Source: Aurantiacibacter gangjinensis (GTDB lineage: Bacteria > Pseudomonadota > Alphaproteobacteria > Sphingomonadales > Sphingomonadaceae). From it: a stretch of 64,000 bases of DNA. Below the pieces are notes generated by a model. The model searched no databases. It was given only the letters and a program-made list of their open reading frames with translations, and was not told the origin of the DNA. The position numbers were made by a program, and so were the translations under genes. The stretch is from contig NZ_CP018097.1 in assembly GCF_001886695.1 (NCBI RefSeq), forward strand, positions 744,001 to 808,000, in the 5' to 3' direction. How positions within the stretch are numbered: the stretch's first letter is position 1; each line of letters opens with the position of its first letter. Below, piece by piece: positions 8,255-17,429 of the stretch.

Positions 8255-9412
8255 TCAGGCGGGAACCTTCTCGGTACCTTCGATCCAGCCGCCGCCAATC
8301 ACGCGCTCGCCAGCATAAATCACGGCTGCCTGCCCGGGCGCGACGCCGTATTCGGGCTGCTCGAAGCGGATGCGAACGCTCGCGCCGTTACCCAGCGGAC
8401 CCTCCAGCTTGACGGGCACAGGCTTGGCCATGGAGCGGACTTTTGCCGTCAGCGGCATATCGGGTAGCGGCCCGATGCGGTTGGTTTCCACGATCTCCGC
8501 GCTGCTTACCGCCAGCAGGCGACGCGGTCCGACCAGCACCTGCGCCCTCTCCGCATCCAGGCCGACGACGTAAAGCGGCTCCGGCTGGCCACCGATGTCG
8601 AGACCGCGCCGCTGGCCGACCGTGTAGTGGATGATGCCCGGATGCTGCCCCAGCACATCGCCGCTTGTCGCATGCACGATCTCGCCTGCACGCCCGCCTT
8701 CGGGGCGCATGGCTTTCACGATCTTCGCGTAATCGCCATCGGGCACGAAGCAGATATCTTGGCTGTCGGGCTTGTTGGCGACGACGAGGCCGAAGCTCTC
8801 GGCAATGATCCGAACCTCGCTCTTTGGGAGGCCGCCCAGCGGGAAGCGGATGTAATCGAGCTGCTCTTCGGTGGTGGCGTAGAGGAAATAGGACTGGTCG
8901 CGTCCCGGATCGGTGGCGCGGTGCAATTCCGGCCCTGCTTCGCCGATCACCCGCTGCACATAATGCCCTGTGGCGAGGCAATTGGCGCCCAGTTCCTTCG
9001 CCATTCGCAGCAGATCGGTGAATTTCGGGCCCATATTGCAGCGGATGCACGGGATGGGCGTTCTGCCTGCGAGATATTCGTCGGCAAACGTCTCCACCAC
9101 TTCCTCGCGAAAGCTGCTTTCGTGATCGAACACGTAATGCGCGATGCCCAGCCGGTCCGCCACCATGCGTGCATCCCGGATATCGTCGCCTGCGCAGCAC
9201 GCGCCCTTGCGGCCCGTCGCCGCGCCGTAGTCGTAAAGCTGGAGGGTGATGCCCATCACTTCGGCCCCGGTGCGCGCGGCGAGCGCGGCCACAACAGAGG
9301 AGTCCACGCCGCCTGACATCGCCACCACGATCCGGCAATCGGACGCGGGGCGCGGCAGGTCGAAAAGCTCTTCGGCGTTAACCGAGAGTGGCAGGGTGGC
9401 GATATCGGACAT
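8255..9412 (-). CDS. mnmA: tRNA-specific 2-thiouridylase
   Basis: Uses ATP and a persulfide donor to thiolate U34 of tRNA-Lys, tRNA-Glu and tRNA-Gln (s2U34). The product is 385 residues from MSDIATLP; in-frame ATGs at 9427 and 9451 would lengthen it. The PP-loop SGGVDSS is at residues 33-39. The two redox cysteines are in PCIRCN (about residue 125) and DICFVPDG. The central tRNA-binding and C-terminal beta-barrel parts are complete. It converges on the small membrane protein with only 3 bp between stops. Confidence 0.96.
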   Translation of the reverse strand: MSDIATLPLSVNAEELFDLPRPASDCRIVVAMSGGVDSSVVAALAARTGAEVMGITLQLYDYGAATGRKGACCAGDDIRDARMVADRLGIAHYVFDHESSFREEVVETFADEYLAGRTPIPCIRCNMGPKFTDLLRMAKELGANCLATGHYVQRVIGEAGPELHRATDPGRDQSYFLYATTEEQLDYIRFPLGGLPKSEVRIIAESFGLVVANKPDSQDICFVPDGDYAKIVKAMRPEGGRAGEIVHATSGDVLGQHPGIIHYTVGQRRGLDIGGQPEPLYVVGLDAERAQVLVGPRRLLAVSSAEIVETNRIGPLPDMPLTAKVRSMAKPVPVKLEGPLGNGASVRIRFEQPEYGVAPGQAAVIYAGERVIGGGWIEGTEKVPA

Positions 9413-9477
9413 GATGGCGCGCCGCATACACGTTTGCGCCGCGCGCGCCAAACCCTGATGCGCGCGTCAACACCGCG

Positions 9478-9492
9478 TTAATCGGTGCTTTA
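9478..9492 (+). promoter_or_regulatory. CtrA-box-like site upstream of the sciP transcript
   Basis: TTAA (9478-9481), 7 nt, TTTA (9489-9492) has one mismatch to the full CtrA site TTAA-N7-TTAA. It lies about 36 nt upstream of the gene at 9528 that overlaps sciP. In Caulobacter, sciP transcription is CtrA-dependent, which makes the site plausible, but a single-mismatch match can arise by chance. Confidence 0.35.
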
Positions 9493-9527
9493 CCGCTTCT
9501 TGACGCTTCACCGTTACAGCCGTTGCC

Positions 9528-9881
9528 ATGTTCGAAGGAAAAATCCCCCAGGCGCCTGACTTGAAAGGCGATTCCGGCACCCGCCGCGCAGACGATGCGC
9601 TGTGCGAAGTCGAATGGTCGGACCTTGTCGCACGGTTGAGCGCGGCGCGCGAGATGCGTGGCCAGGTCGAGCAGGAAGAAAGCGAATCGCTGGCAAGCTT
9701 CGATGCGCATTCCGCCCGCCACCTTGCGGCGCATGGCGATGGCGATGCGGTCTCTGACGCGCTTCGCAACCAAGAACAACGGCCTGTTAACCCTGATGGT
9801 TTAGGCAATCGCAAAGACGCATCGGCAAACAGTATCGACCACGACCATGGTAGTGCGGCTGCCGACCGAGGAAGCATATGA
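9528..9881 (+). CDS. Small acidic protein of unknown function overlapping sciP
   Basis: A 117-residue hydrophilic protein with no signal or membrane segment. A helical segment (about residues 28-70) is rich in Ala, Glu and Arg; the C-terminal 40 residues (Asp/Asn/Gly/Ala) look disordered. Its TGA overlaps the ATG of sciP (ATGA at 9878-9881), so the two are probably co-translated. The family is not recognised. Codon use fits a real gene less clearly than its neighbours in the last third, so a shorter or spurious gene is possible. Confidence 0.55.
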   Translation: MFEGKIPQAPDLKGDSGTRRADDALCEVEWSDLVARLSAAREMRGQVEQEESESLASFDAHSARHLAAHGDGDAVSDALRNQEQRPVNPDGLGNRKDASANSIDHDHGSAAADRGSI

Positions 9882-10177
9882 TCGAGAACCAGAAAATCCG
9901 TCCGGCACAGGTGATCGGCCCCCTCGGGGAGCCGCTGACCGTCGACGACCTGCCTTCGCCGAAGACGAAGCGCTGGGTCGTGCGCCGCAAGGCCGAGGTG
10001 GTGGCAGCCGTGAATGGCGGCTTGCTGACGATCGACGAGGTTCTGGAACGCTACGGCCTGACGCTGGAAGAATTCGCCGGTTGGCAGCGCGCCGTCGATC
10101 GCAGCGGCATGCAAGGCCTGCGCGTGACCCGCATCCAGCATTATCGCGACCTGTACGAGCGCCAGCTGAAATACTGA
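9878..10177 (+). CDS. sciP: CtrA inhibitor SciP (DUF1153)
   Basis: A 99-residue small helix-turn-helix protein. In Caulobacter, SciP binds CtrA and blocks its transcriptional activation in swarmer cells, so it is a cell-cycle regulator. The conserved core DLPSPKTKRWVVRRKAEVV, then GGLLTIDEVLERYGLTLEEF and the RVTRIQHYR tail match the family closely, and the length is normal. It begins with an ATGA overlap with the upstream unknown. A CtrA-like box precedes the pair. Confidence 0.95.
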   Translation: MIENQKIRPAQVIGPLGEPLTVDDLPSPKTKRWVVRRKAEVVAAVNGGLLTIDEVLERYGLTLEEFAGWQRAVDRSGMQGLRVTRIQHYRDLYERQLKY

Positions 10178-10223
10178 CGCGCCGGCCTGCGAGGCAGCGA
10201 ACCTCCTATCGACGTAATCTCTC

Positions 10224-10248
10224 GGAACATCGCGCTGCGCACGCCGTT
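10224..10248 (+). promoter_or_regulatory. EcfG-type general stress promoter
   Basis: A perfect GGAAC (10224-10228), 16-nt spacer and CGTT (10245-10248) match the alphaproteobacterial sigma-EcfG consensus. The ATG of the GlsB/YeaQ-type stress gene is at 10297, leaving a leader of about 40 nt. Membership of this gene family in stress regulons supports the call. Confidence 0.7.
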
Positions 10249-10296
10249 TCTCCGTGCATGACCCAATGAACAGGGTTCATGTGAGGAGAAACGGGA

Positions 10297-10554
10297 ATGA
10301 TCGATTTCATTATTATGATTATCGTTGGCGGTATCGCCGGTTGGCTCGCCAGCATGGTGATGAACCGCGATGCCTCCATGGGCATCTTCTGGAACATCGT
10401 CGTCGGCATTATCGGCGGCCTGATCGGCGGCTGGCTGCTGGGCCAATTTATCAGCTTTTCGCCCGAGTGGCTGAGCTATCTCGTCACCGCGACGATCGGT
10501 GCCGTGGTCCTGCTGGCCATCGTCAACCTGATCCAGCGTGGCCGCGTGCGGTAA
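10297..10554 (+). CDS. GlsB/YeaQ/YmgE-family stress membrane protein
   Basis: An 85-residue, very hydrophobic protein with three predicted helices and glycine motifs typical of the transglycosylase-associated (YeaQ/GlsB) family: GGIAGWLAS, NIVVGIIGGLIGGWLLG and the C-terminal ATIGAVVLLAIVNLI. Its function is not known in detail; members are induced by general stress. GAGGAGAAA precedes the ATG. It is flanked by an EcfG-type promoter and a strong terminator, so it is a monocistronic stress gene. Confidence 0.92.
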   Translation: MIDFIIMIIVGGIAGWLASMVMNRDASMGIFWNIVVGIIGGLIGGWLLGQFISFSPEWLSYLVTATIGAVVLLAIVNLIQRGRVR

Positions 10555-10580
10555 CCGCAACGAACCAAGCGTAACCAATC

Positions 10581-10613
10581 GGGGGCGGAAAGCATGGCTT
10601 TCCGCCCCTTTTT
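10581..10613 (+). terminator. Rho-independent terminator of the glsB-like gene
   Basis: A 12-bp perfect stem (10582-10593 with 10597-10608, GGGGCGGAAAGC and its complement), a 3-nt loop and five T residues (10609-10613), 27 nt after the stop codon. Confidence 0.9.
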
Positions 10614-10721
10614 GCTGTGCCGCACACATTCATCGGACATAATTGCGCCTTGGCAGAGCGGTGCATTGCATAGCCAACACGCTCGGCGCTATGGGCGCGT
10701 GGGACGGCGACATGCGCCGGT

Positions 10722-10752
10722 CGCGCAATGCAAAGCGATGTGCTATTGCGCG
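10722..10752. promoter_or_regulatory. Inverted repeat upstream of the RND efflux operon
   Basis: Arms CGCGCAAT (10722-10729) and ATTGCGCG (10745-10752) are perfect 8-bp complements around a 15-nt centre, ending 28 nt before the adaptor start codon. The position suggests an operator for a TetR-like repressor or a leader hairpin. No regulator gene is adjacent. Confidence 0.4.
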
Positions 10753-10780
10753 GCGCTTAGACGGATAGGGCGTTTCGCCG

Positions 10781-12004
10781 ATGAATTACGAAACGAGAAT
10801 GGATCTCTCCGACCGCGGCAGCCGCCTCGTGGCGGAGGACGACGCGGTCGCCGACGAACAGCGCGCGAAGAAGCGCCGCCTGTGGATCGTGCTCGGCATC
10901 CTTGTTGCAGGTGCGCTGATCGCCGCCTTGCTGCTTTCCAGCGGTGAAGAGCAGGTACCCTTTGCCGCGGAAGAGAATGAAGGCAGCATTCCCGTTGTTA
11001 CCGTCATCGCTCCCGGAGCAAGCACGCTGCAGGGCATCATCAATGCCACCGGCACGCTGGCCGCGCGGCGCGAGATACAGGTCGGCGCGGTGGGCGAAGG
11101 CGGCCGGGTGGTGCGCGTCGCTGTCGAAGCCGGCGATTGGGTGCGTGCCGGACAAGTGCTCGCCGTGATCGATCGTTCGGTACAGAACCAGCAGGCCAGC
11201 GCGCAGGCAGCACAGATCGACGTGGCACAGGCAGATGCCGAACTGGCGCAGGCGAATCTCGACCGTGCGCTGCAACTGGTGGAGCGCGGCTTCATCAGCC
11301 AGGCCGATATCGACCGGCTGACCGCCACCCGCGATGCCGCCGTCGCGCGCGTGCAGGTCGCCCGCGCGCAGCTGGCGGAGCGGCAGGCGCGCAACGCGCA
11401 GCTCAATATCGTCGCACCCGCGGCCGGTCTGGTGCTTACTCGCGACGTGGAAGCGGGCCAGGTCGTCGGGCCAGGCTCTGGCAGCCTGTTCACCATTGCG
11501 CGCGGCGGCGAGATGGAATTGCTGGCGCTGTTGGGCGAGGAAGATCTCGGCCTAGTAAATGTGGGCGCGACCGGGCAGGTCACGCCTGTCGGCACGGACG
11601 AGACCTTCACCTGCCAGGTCTGGCAGAAATCGCCCATTATCGACGAGCAGACCCGGCAGGGCACAGCGCGCTGCGCAATGTCTTACGATCCGGCGCTGCG
11701 CCCGGGCGGCTTTGCATCCATTGCGCTCGGTAGCCAAGCCGTTGTTGCTCCGCGCCTGCCCGAAAGCGCTGTCTTGTCGGACGATCGCGGCTCCTACGTC
11801 TATATCGTGGACGATGAGGGACTGGTCGAGCGCCGCGATGTGGAACTCGGCATGATCAGCGATGAAGGCATCGCCATTGCAGGCGGCCTGCGCGGAAACG
11901 AGCGCGTGGTCGTGCGGGCCGGCGGCTTCCTCACCGAAGGCGAGCAGGTGCGCCCAGTGCGCGAAGGCGAAAGCGTGAGCGACGCCGAAGATAGCGACGG
12001 CTGA
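10781..12004 (+). CDS. RND efflux periplasmic adaptor (membrane fusion protein)
   Basis: A 407-residue HlyD/AcrA-type adaptor. There is one N-terminal membrane helix (about residues 33-53) after a 30-residue cytoplasmic head. Next come a lipoyl half (GGRVVRVAVEAGDWVRAGQVLAVID, about 108-132), a helical hairpin (about 135-205), the second lipoyl half (VAPAAGLVLTRDVEAGQVV), beta-barrel and membrane-proximal domains. It bridges the inner-membrane pump to an outer-membrane TolC-like channel, which is not encoded here. The pump gene follows 8 nt later, so this is one operon. The substrate is unknown. Confidence 0.94.
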   Translation: MNYETRMDLSDRGSRLVAEDDAVADEQRAKKRRLWIVLGILVAGALIAALLLSSGEEQVPFAAEENEGSIPVVTVIAPGASTLQGIINATGTLAARREIQVGAVGEGGRVVRVAVEAGDWVRAGQVLAVIDRSVQNQQASAQAAQIDVAQADAELAQANLDRALQLVERGFISQADIDRLTATRDAAVARVQVARAQLAERQARNAQLNIVAPAAGLVLTRDVEAGQVVGPGSGSLFTIARGGEMELLALLGEEDLGLVNVGATGQVTPVGTDETFTCQVWQKSPIIDEQTRQGTARCAMSYDPALRPGGFASIALGSQAVVAPRLPESAVLSDDRGSYVYIVDDEGLVERRDVELGMISDEGIAIAGGLRGNERVVVRAGGFLTEGEQVRPVREGESVSDAEDSDG

Positions 12005-12012
12005 CGGCACAC

Positions 12013-15000
12013 ATGGATTTCAGCCAAATCTCTGCTTGGTCGATCCGCAACCCGATCGTCCCCATCCTCGCTTTCATCGCCCTGATGATCGCGGGGATCA
12101 TGTCGTTCCAGCAGATGGATATCCAGGATAATCCGGATATCGAATTCCCCGTTGTCATCGTCAGCATTTCGCAGCCCGGTGCCGCTCCGCCCGAAGTGGA
12201 GAACCAGATCACCCAGCGCGTGGAGGCCGCGGTGCAGACACTGGACGGGGTGGAGAACATCCGCTCCACCGCCTCGGAAGGCAATACCTTCACCGTCATC
12301 GAATTCGCCATCGGCACCGACATTGCCGAAGCGGTGAACGAGGTGAAATCCGAGATCGACAACATTCGCGGCGAATTGCCCGACGGCATTCTGGAACCGC
12401 GCGTTTTCAAGGAGCTCACCAGTTCCCAGCCCATCGTAAGTTTCGGCGTCAGCGCCGACGATATGACGCTGGAGCAGCTGAGCTGGTTTATCGACGACAC
12501 CGTCACCAAGGAATTGCTGACGGTAAACGGACTGGCAGAAGTCAGCCGCAGCGGCGGGGTGGATCGCGAGATTCTCGTCATCCTCGACCCTGCACGCATG
12601 CAGTCGCTGGGCGTCACCGCCAGCCAGGTAAACGGCGCGCTGCGTCAGCTCAACATCAACGCCGCGGGCGGGCAGGCGGAGATTGCCGGATCGCGCCAGT
12701 CCGTGCGCGTGCTTGGCAATGCGGAAGACGCTTACGAATTGTCGCAGACGCAAATCCCGCTGGGCGGCGGGCGCACCGTCAAACTGGCGGATATCGCCAC
12801 CGTGCAGGATGCCTTCGGCGAGGTGAATACCATTGCGAAGGTGAACGGGCGGCAGGTCGTCACCTTCTCGATCACCCGCGCGCGCGGCGAAAGCGATGTG
12901 CGCGTGTATGACGGTGCCGTCGAAGCGCTGGAGCGGGTTCAGGAAGCCAATCCGGGCATCACTTTTACCCGCCTCTTCACTTCGGTCGATTACACTAAGG
13001 ATCAGTACGAAAGCTCGATGGCGCTGTTGATCGAAGGCGCGGTGTTGGCAGTGTTTGTCGTATTTCTTTTCCTTCGCGATTGGCGTGCGACGATCATTGC
13101 CGCGATTGCCATCCCGCTTTCGGCCATCCCGACCTTCTATTTCATGGAGGCGTGGTTCGGATTCTCATTGAACACGCTTTCGCTGCTGGCGCTGGGGCTG
13201 GTGGCAGGCGTGCTGGTCGATGACGCCATCGTCGAGATCGAGAATATTGTGCGCCATATGCGCATGGGCAAAAGCGCCTACCAAGCCAGCATCGATGCGG
13301 CAGACGAGATCGGCCTGCCGGTTGTGGCGACCACATTCTGTATCGTCGCGGTCTTCCTGCCCGTCGGCCTGATGCCTGGCATTTCCGGCCAGTTCTTCCA
13401 GAATTTTGGCATCACCGTGGTGGTCGCCGTGCTGATGAGCCTTGCCGTCGCGCGCATGATCACGCCCATGGCGGCTGCCTATTTCCTGAAGGCAAAGGGC
13501 CATGCCGTGCACGGCGAAGGCCCGATGATGGACCGGTATATGCGCGTGCTGCGCTGGTCGCTCGATACGCGCGCCTTTGCAGCAGCGCGCGAGCGGATCG
13601 GGCATGTAGGGCCCAGCAGATTATTGCCAATCGTTGGCTTCGTGGTCGCGGCATTTGTCCTGCTTATATTTATCGCGGGCGATCTCGGCGTTCTACCGGA
13701 GTCTTCTTCGACTGAAGCACTGTCAGATGAGGAATCCGCGACGAGCGGGCCATGGTGGGCCTATTTCGTCTGGCCAGTGTTGTTTGGCCTTGGGGCGTAT
13801 ATCGCGGCCTCGATCCTGGCGATGATCGTTGGCCTGATGGTGAGCTTGACTTCCGCGCGCGGTTCGTTGTTTGCTCGCCGCGCGCGCTATCGCGCTGCGC
13901 GTTTTCTCGATCACCGTGTTTGGATGATGCTGGTAGGCGTCGCATCGCTGGCGCTCACAGTCATCATCGCAGGCAGCCTGCCGACGCAGTTCTTCCCCGA
14001 CAATGACAGCGATTTCAGCCGTGTCAGCATCAACATGGTGCCCGGCACCACGCTGGAGCAGACCGAAGCGGTGGTCGATCAGGTCGCCGCGCGGCTCAGC
14101 GAAGAGCAGGAAGTCGCCATCGCGCTTGGCATTGCCAATGAAGGCTCGGGCCGCATCAGCCTGGTGCTTCGCGACGACCGCGCGCGCTCCAGCCTCGATT
14201 TCGAGCGCGAGCTGACGCCGGTGCTGCAGGACATTCCCGATGCGCGCGTCAATTTCCAGAACAACCAGGGCGGAGGCGGCGGCACGGGCCGCGCCATCTC
14301 AATCATGCTGTCCGGCTCCGACCCGGAGCTGCTGTTCGAGACCGCCAACTCGCTGGTGGAGCAGATGGAGACGATTGACGGCGCCGTCGCGCCGCGCATC
14401 GATTACGATCTCCAGCGGCCCGAATTGCTGATCGAACCGCGCGAGGATCTGGCTGCCAGCCTCGGCGTCACCACCGCTGCGCTCAGCCAGACGATCCGCA
14501 TCGCCACGCTGGGCGATATCGACCAGAACGCTGCGCGGTTCTCGCTGTCGGATCGGCAGATCCCGATCCGCGTGCGGCTGGCCGAAGGCGACAGGCGCAA
14601 TCTCTCGACCATCCGCAACCTGCCGGTTCAGACCGCCAATGGCGGCAGCGTGCCACTCAGCCGTGTGGCGGAAATTTCGCTCGGCATGGGACCGACGTCC
14701 ATCGAGCGCGTCAACCAGAACCGCCGGGTTTTTGTGGGCCTGGATATCGGGCCGGATGCAGCCCGCGGCGATGTGCGCAGCGCTATCGACAATCTCCCGA
14801 TCATGCAGAACCTGCCCACGGGCGTTTCCAACAGCCCGGTCGGCGCAGATGAATGGCAGATCGACCTCATCAACAATTTCATCACCGCAGTTATCACGGG
14901 CTTCTTCCTCGTTTTTGCGGTGCTGGTGCTGCTCTATCGGCGGGTGGTTTCGCCGCTGGTCAACATGACATCGCTTTTGCTTGCCCCGCTCGGTGGGTTT

Positions 15001-15486
15001 GTGGCTTTGTATGTCGCAGGCTGGATCACCGGAGTGGGAACAGGCGACTTCTCGCCGCTACCCATCTCCATGCCCGTCTTCATCGGAATGCTCATGCTGC
15101 TGGGCATCGTCGCCAAGAACTCCATCCTGCTGATCGACTTCGCCATCGAGGAGATGGAAGCGGGCGCCAACAAGCTCGCCGCCATTATCGAGGCGGGGCA
15201 CAAGCGCGCCCAGCCCATCGTGATGACGACGGTCGCCATGACGGCGGGCATGGTGCCGACCGCTCTCTCGCTAACGGGCGACAGCGCATGGCGCGCGCCC
15301 ATGGGCACGGTGGTGATCGGCGGGCTGTTGCTGTCGACCGTGCTGACCTTGCTGATCGTACCGGCTGGTTTCAGCCTGGCGGACGGGCTGGAGAAAAAGC
15401 TCGGCCCGTGGCTGCGCGAACGCTTGCTGACCTACAAGCCGGGCGATGAAAACATCACCGGTCAGGAGCCGCAAGCTGCCGAGTAA
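12013..15486 (+). CDS. RND efflux pump inner-membrane permease with central insert
   Basis: A 1157-residue proton-driven RND (AcrB/MexF-like) transporter. The N-terminal helix is near residues 15-35, porter domains follow, and the proton-relay Asp pair is in [13 protein letters not shown] (about 403-410). The second half repeats the fold, with [19 protein letters not shown] near the C-terminus. It is about 110 residues longer than usual RND pumps. The excess lies at about residues 525-620, between the halves, and carries two added hydrophobic segments ([17 protein letters not shown]... and [16 protein letters not shown]...). The first 120 bp of that stretch (13621-13740) are only about 52% GC. 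The substrate cannot be inferred. Confidence 0.94.
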   Translation: MDFSQISAWSIRNPIVPILAFIALMIAGIMSFQQMDIQDNPDIEFPVVIVSISQPGAAPPEVENQITQRVEAAVQTLDGVENIRSTASEGNTFTVIEFAIGTDIAEAVNEVKSEIDNIRGELPDGILEPRVFKELTSSQPIVSFGVSADDMTLEQLSWFIDDTVTKELLTVNGLAEVSRSGGVDREILVILDPARMQSLGVTASQVNGALRQLNINAAGGQAEIAGSRQSVRVLGNAEDAYELSQTQIPLGGGRTVKLADIATVQDAFGEVNTIAKVNGRQVVTFSITRARGESDVRVYDGAVEALERVQEANPGITFTRLFTSVDYTKDQYESSMALLIEGAVLAVFVVFLFLRDWRATIIAAIAIPLSAIPTFYFMEAWFGFSLNTLSLLALGLVAGVLVDDAIVEIENIVRHMRMGKSAYQASIDAADEIGLPVVATTFCIVAVFLPVGLMPGISGQFFQNFGITVVVAVLMSLAVARMITPMAAAYFLKAKGHAVHGEGPMMDRYMRVLRWSLDTRAFAAARERIGHVGPSRLLPIVGFVVAAFVLLIFIAGDLGVLPESSSTEALSDEESATSGPWWAYFVWPVLFGLGAYIAASILAMIVGLMVSLTSARGSLFARRARYRAARFLDHRVWMMLVGVASLALTVIIAGSLPTQFFPDNDSDFSRVSINMVPGTTLEQTEAVVDQVAARLSEEQEVAIALGIANEGSGRISLVLRDDRARSSLDFERELTPVLQDIPDARVNFQNNQGGGGGTGRAISIMLSGSDPELLFETANSLVEQMETIDGAVAPRIDYDLQRPELLIEPREDLAASLGVTTAALSQTIRIATLGDIDQNAARFSLSDRQIPIRVRLAEGDRRNLSTIRNLPVQTANGGSVPLSRVAEISLGMGPTSIERVNQNRRVFVGLDIGPDAARGDVRSAIDNLPIMQNLPTGVSNSPVGADEWQIDLINNFITAVITGFFLVFAVLVLLYRRVVSPLVNMTSLLLAPLGGFVALYVAGWITGVGTGDFSPLPISMPVFIGMLMLLGIVAKNSILLIDFAIEEMEAGANKLAAIIEAGHKRAQPIVMTTVAMTAGMVPTALSLTGDSAWRAPMGTVVIGGLLLSTVLTLLIVPAGFSLADGLEKKLGPWLRERLLTYKPGDENITGQEPQAAE

Positions 15487-15496
15487 GCCCGGTCCG

Positions 15497-16750
15497 ATGA
15501 TGGCAGGCGGCGCACCTTTACCGCCTGACAGGGCGCGCGCCATGCGCATGACGGCGACCTTGCTGCTGGTGGCCATGGCGGGCCTTTTCATCGTCGCCGA
15601 GACCATGCTGACCGTGCATCCGGCCTGGGGCTATGTGCACGCCTTTGCAGAAGCGGGCATGATCGGCGGCATTGCCGACTGGTTCGCAGTGACGGCCCTG
15701 TTCCGCCACCCGCTCGGCCTGCCGATCCCGCACACGGCGATCATCCCGTCCAACAAGGATCGCATCGCCGACACCATGGCAGCTTTCCTGCGCACCAATT
15801 TCCTCACCCCCGTGGTCGTTGCGCGGCGCATGCAGAACATGAATGTTGCAAAGGCGGCTGGCGATTTCCTCGCCAAGCGCGGCGACAGCACCGAAGGCCG
15901 CGTGCGCGCGGGCGCAGCGCAGCTCTTCGTCGAACTGCTCGAATCACTCGATCCGGACAGGCTGGGCCTGCAGGTGAAGGCCGGTCTGGCGCGGCAGGCG
16001 GAGAAGATCGACATCGCGCCGTTGCTGGGCCGAATGCTGGAAGCCGCCATTGGCGATAATCGCCACGGCCCGCTGATGGACGGCATGATCCGCTGGGCAG
16101 GCCTGACGCTGGAAGACAATGAGGACATGGTCCGCGACATGGTCGCCCAGCGTGCCAATTCGGTCATCCGCTGGGCGGGCCTTGATGGCCGCCTCGCCAA
16201 CTCCGTGCTCGACGGGCTTTACAAGCTGCTGGCCGAGATCCTCGTCGATCCCGAGCATCCTTTGCGCGGAAAGGTGCAGGAAGGGCTGGAGAAGCTGGCG
16301 CAGGATCTGCAGCACGACGCAGAGACCCGCGCCAAGGTAGAGCAAATGAAAGCCGACCTGCTCAACAACCCGGCTGTCGCCGATTGGTGGATGGGCGTGT
16401 GGGAGCGGCTGCGCACTTCGCTCATCGCGCGCATCCGCAGACCCGAAGGCGGCATGGATGGCGAGATCGGCCATAGCCTCGCTGAACTGGGCCAGACCCT
16501 GCAAAGCGATCCGGCGCTACAGATGCAGGTCAACCGCTTCGCCCGCCGCACGCTGGTGGGCACGGTCAATCGCTATGGCGAACAGATCGTCAGCCTGGTG
16601 TCCACCACGGTGAAAAGCTGGGATGCCACCACCATCACCGGCCGCATCGAACGCGCCGTCGGGCGCGACCTGCAGTTCATCCGCATCAACGGCACGCTGG
16701 TGGGCGGCCTCGTCGGCGTGACGATCCACTTCATCACCGAGGTCATTTGA
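15497..16750 (+). CDS. DUF445-family membrane protein
   Basis: About 417 residues. The start at 15497 follows the stop of the pump gene; an in-frame ATG at 15446 would overlap it, and 15542 is a shorter option. The family core begins at MRMTATLLLVAMAGLF with the hallmark GMIGGIADWFAVTALFRHPLG, PHTAIIP and NKDRI. A long amphipathic helical middle and a C-terminal helix (INGTLVGGLVGVTIHFI) follow. DUF445 (YjiN-like) proteins are inner-membrane proteins of unknown function. It may be co-transcribed with the efflux genes. Confidence 0.88.
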   Translation: MMAGGAPLPPDRARAMRMTATLLLVAMAGLFIVAETMLTVHPAWGYVHAFAEAGMIGGIADWFAVTALFRHPLGLPIPHTAIIPSNKDRIADTMAAFLRTNFLTPVVVARRMQNMNVAKAAGDFLAKRGDSTEGRVRAGAAQLFVELLESLDPDRLGLQVKAGLARQAEKIDIAPLLGRMLEAAIGDNRHGPLMDGMIRWAGLTLEDNEDMVRDMVAQRANSVIRWAGLDGRLANSVLDGLYKLLAEILVDPEHPLRGKVQEGLEKLAQDLQHDAETRAKVEQMKADLLNNPAVADWWMGVWERLRTSLIARIRRPEGGMDGEIGHSLAELGQTLQSDPALQMQVNRFARRTLVGTVNRYGEQIVSLVSTTVKSWDATTITGRIERAVGRDLQFIRINGTLVGGLVGVTIHFITEVI

Positions 16751-16766
16751 AGCTGGAACGACGCGG

Positions 16767-17348
16767 CTAGTGGCGGTGTGTCGCGGCCACGATGCGGTCC
16801 ATGAAGGCTAGCATCACGCCCGATACGATGAAGACGAGATGGATGATGACCATCCACATCAGCTGCTTTTCCCGCCCATCGGTAATATCGGCGGCATCCA
16901 GCGCCATGAAATTCTTCAGCAGGTTGATGCCGGAGATCGCCACGATAGAGGCGACCAGTTTCAGCTTGAGGCCCGCGAAATCGACCTTGCCCATCCAGTC
17001 GGGACGGTCCTCATGATCGTCCACATCCATCTTGGACACGAAGTTTTCATAACCGGCGAACAGCACCATCAGCAGCAGATTGCCCGTCAGGGTGATGTCG
17101 ATCAGCGAGAGGACGCCCAGCACGGCTTCGCTTTCCGTCATGGTGATGGTGTGCGTGGCGATATGCCAGCTTTCCTGTGCGAATTTGACGAGCAGCATGC
17201 ACAGCGCGCCGACCATCAGCAGGTAGAACGGCGCCATCAGCCAGCGGCTGGCGAAGAGCACGCTTTCAAGCGTGTTCTCTGCGCGCTTCAGAGCGGGCGG
17301 CTTGGCATGACGAACGGTGTCGCCTGCAACGTCTTGCTGGATGTTCAA
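16767..17348 (-). CDS. YqhA/TIGR00645-family membrane protein
   Basis: About 193 residues; three or four membrane helices are visible (LMAPFYLLMVGALCMLLV; AVLGVLSLIDITLTGNLLLMVLFAGY; KLVASIVAISGINLLKNF; IIHLVFIVSGVMLAFMDRI). The conserved RAENTLESVLFASRWLMAPFYL region begins near residue 21. I chose the TTG at 17348 because GGGGGA lies 6 nt upstream. A GTG at 17369 would sit in the loop of the hairpin I call the etfBA terminator. The function of the family is unknown. Confidence 0.82.
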   Translation of the reverse strand: MNIQQDVAGDTVRHAKPPALKRAENTLESVLFASRWLMAPFYLLMVGALCMLLVKFAQESWHIATHTITMTESEAVLGVLSLIDITLTGNLLLMVLFAGYENFVSKMDVDDHEDRPDWMGKVDFAGLKLKLVASIVAISGINLLKNFMALDAADITDGREKQLMWMVIIHLVFIVSGVMLAFMDRIVAATHRH

Positions 17349-17381
17349 AGAAATTCCCCCGGAACTCACGATCCGGGGGAA
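17346..17381 (-). terminator. Rho-independent terminator of etfBA
   Basis: Read leftward, a perfect 10-bp stem (17372-17381 with 17354-17363, TTCCCCCGGA), an 8-nt loop and TTTCTTT follow the etfA stop codon by about 48 nt. The 3' arm also supplies the GGGGGA ribosome-binding site of the yqhA-like gene. Confidence 0.75.
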
Positions 17382-17429
17382 GTCATATTCTGCTATGGTT
17401 AAGAGCGCGCTAACGCTCCGAAGCCAGGA

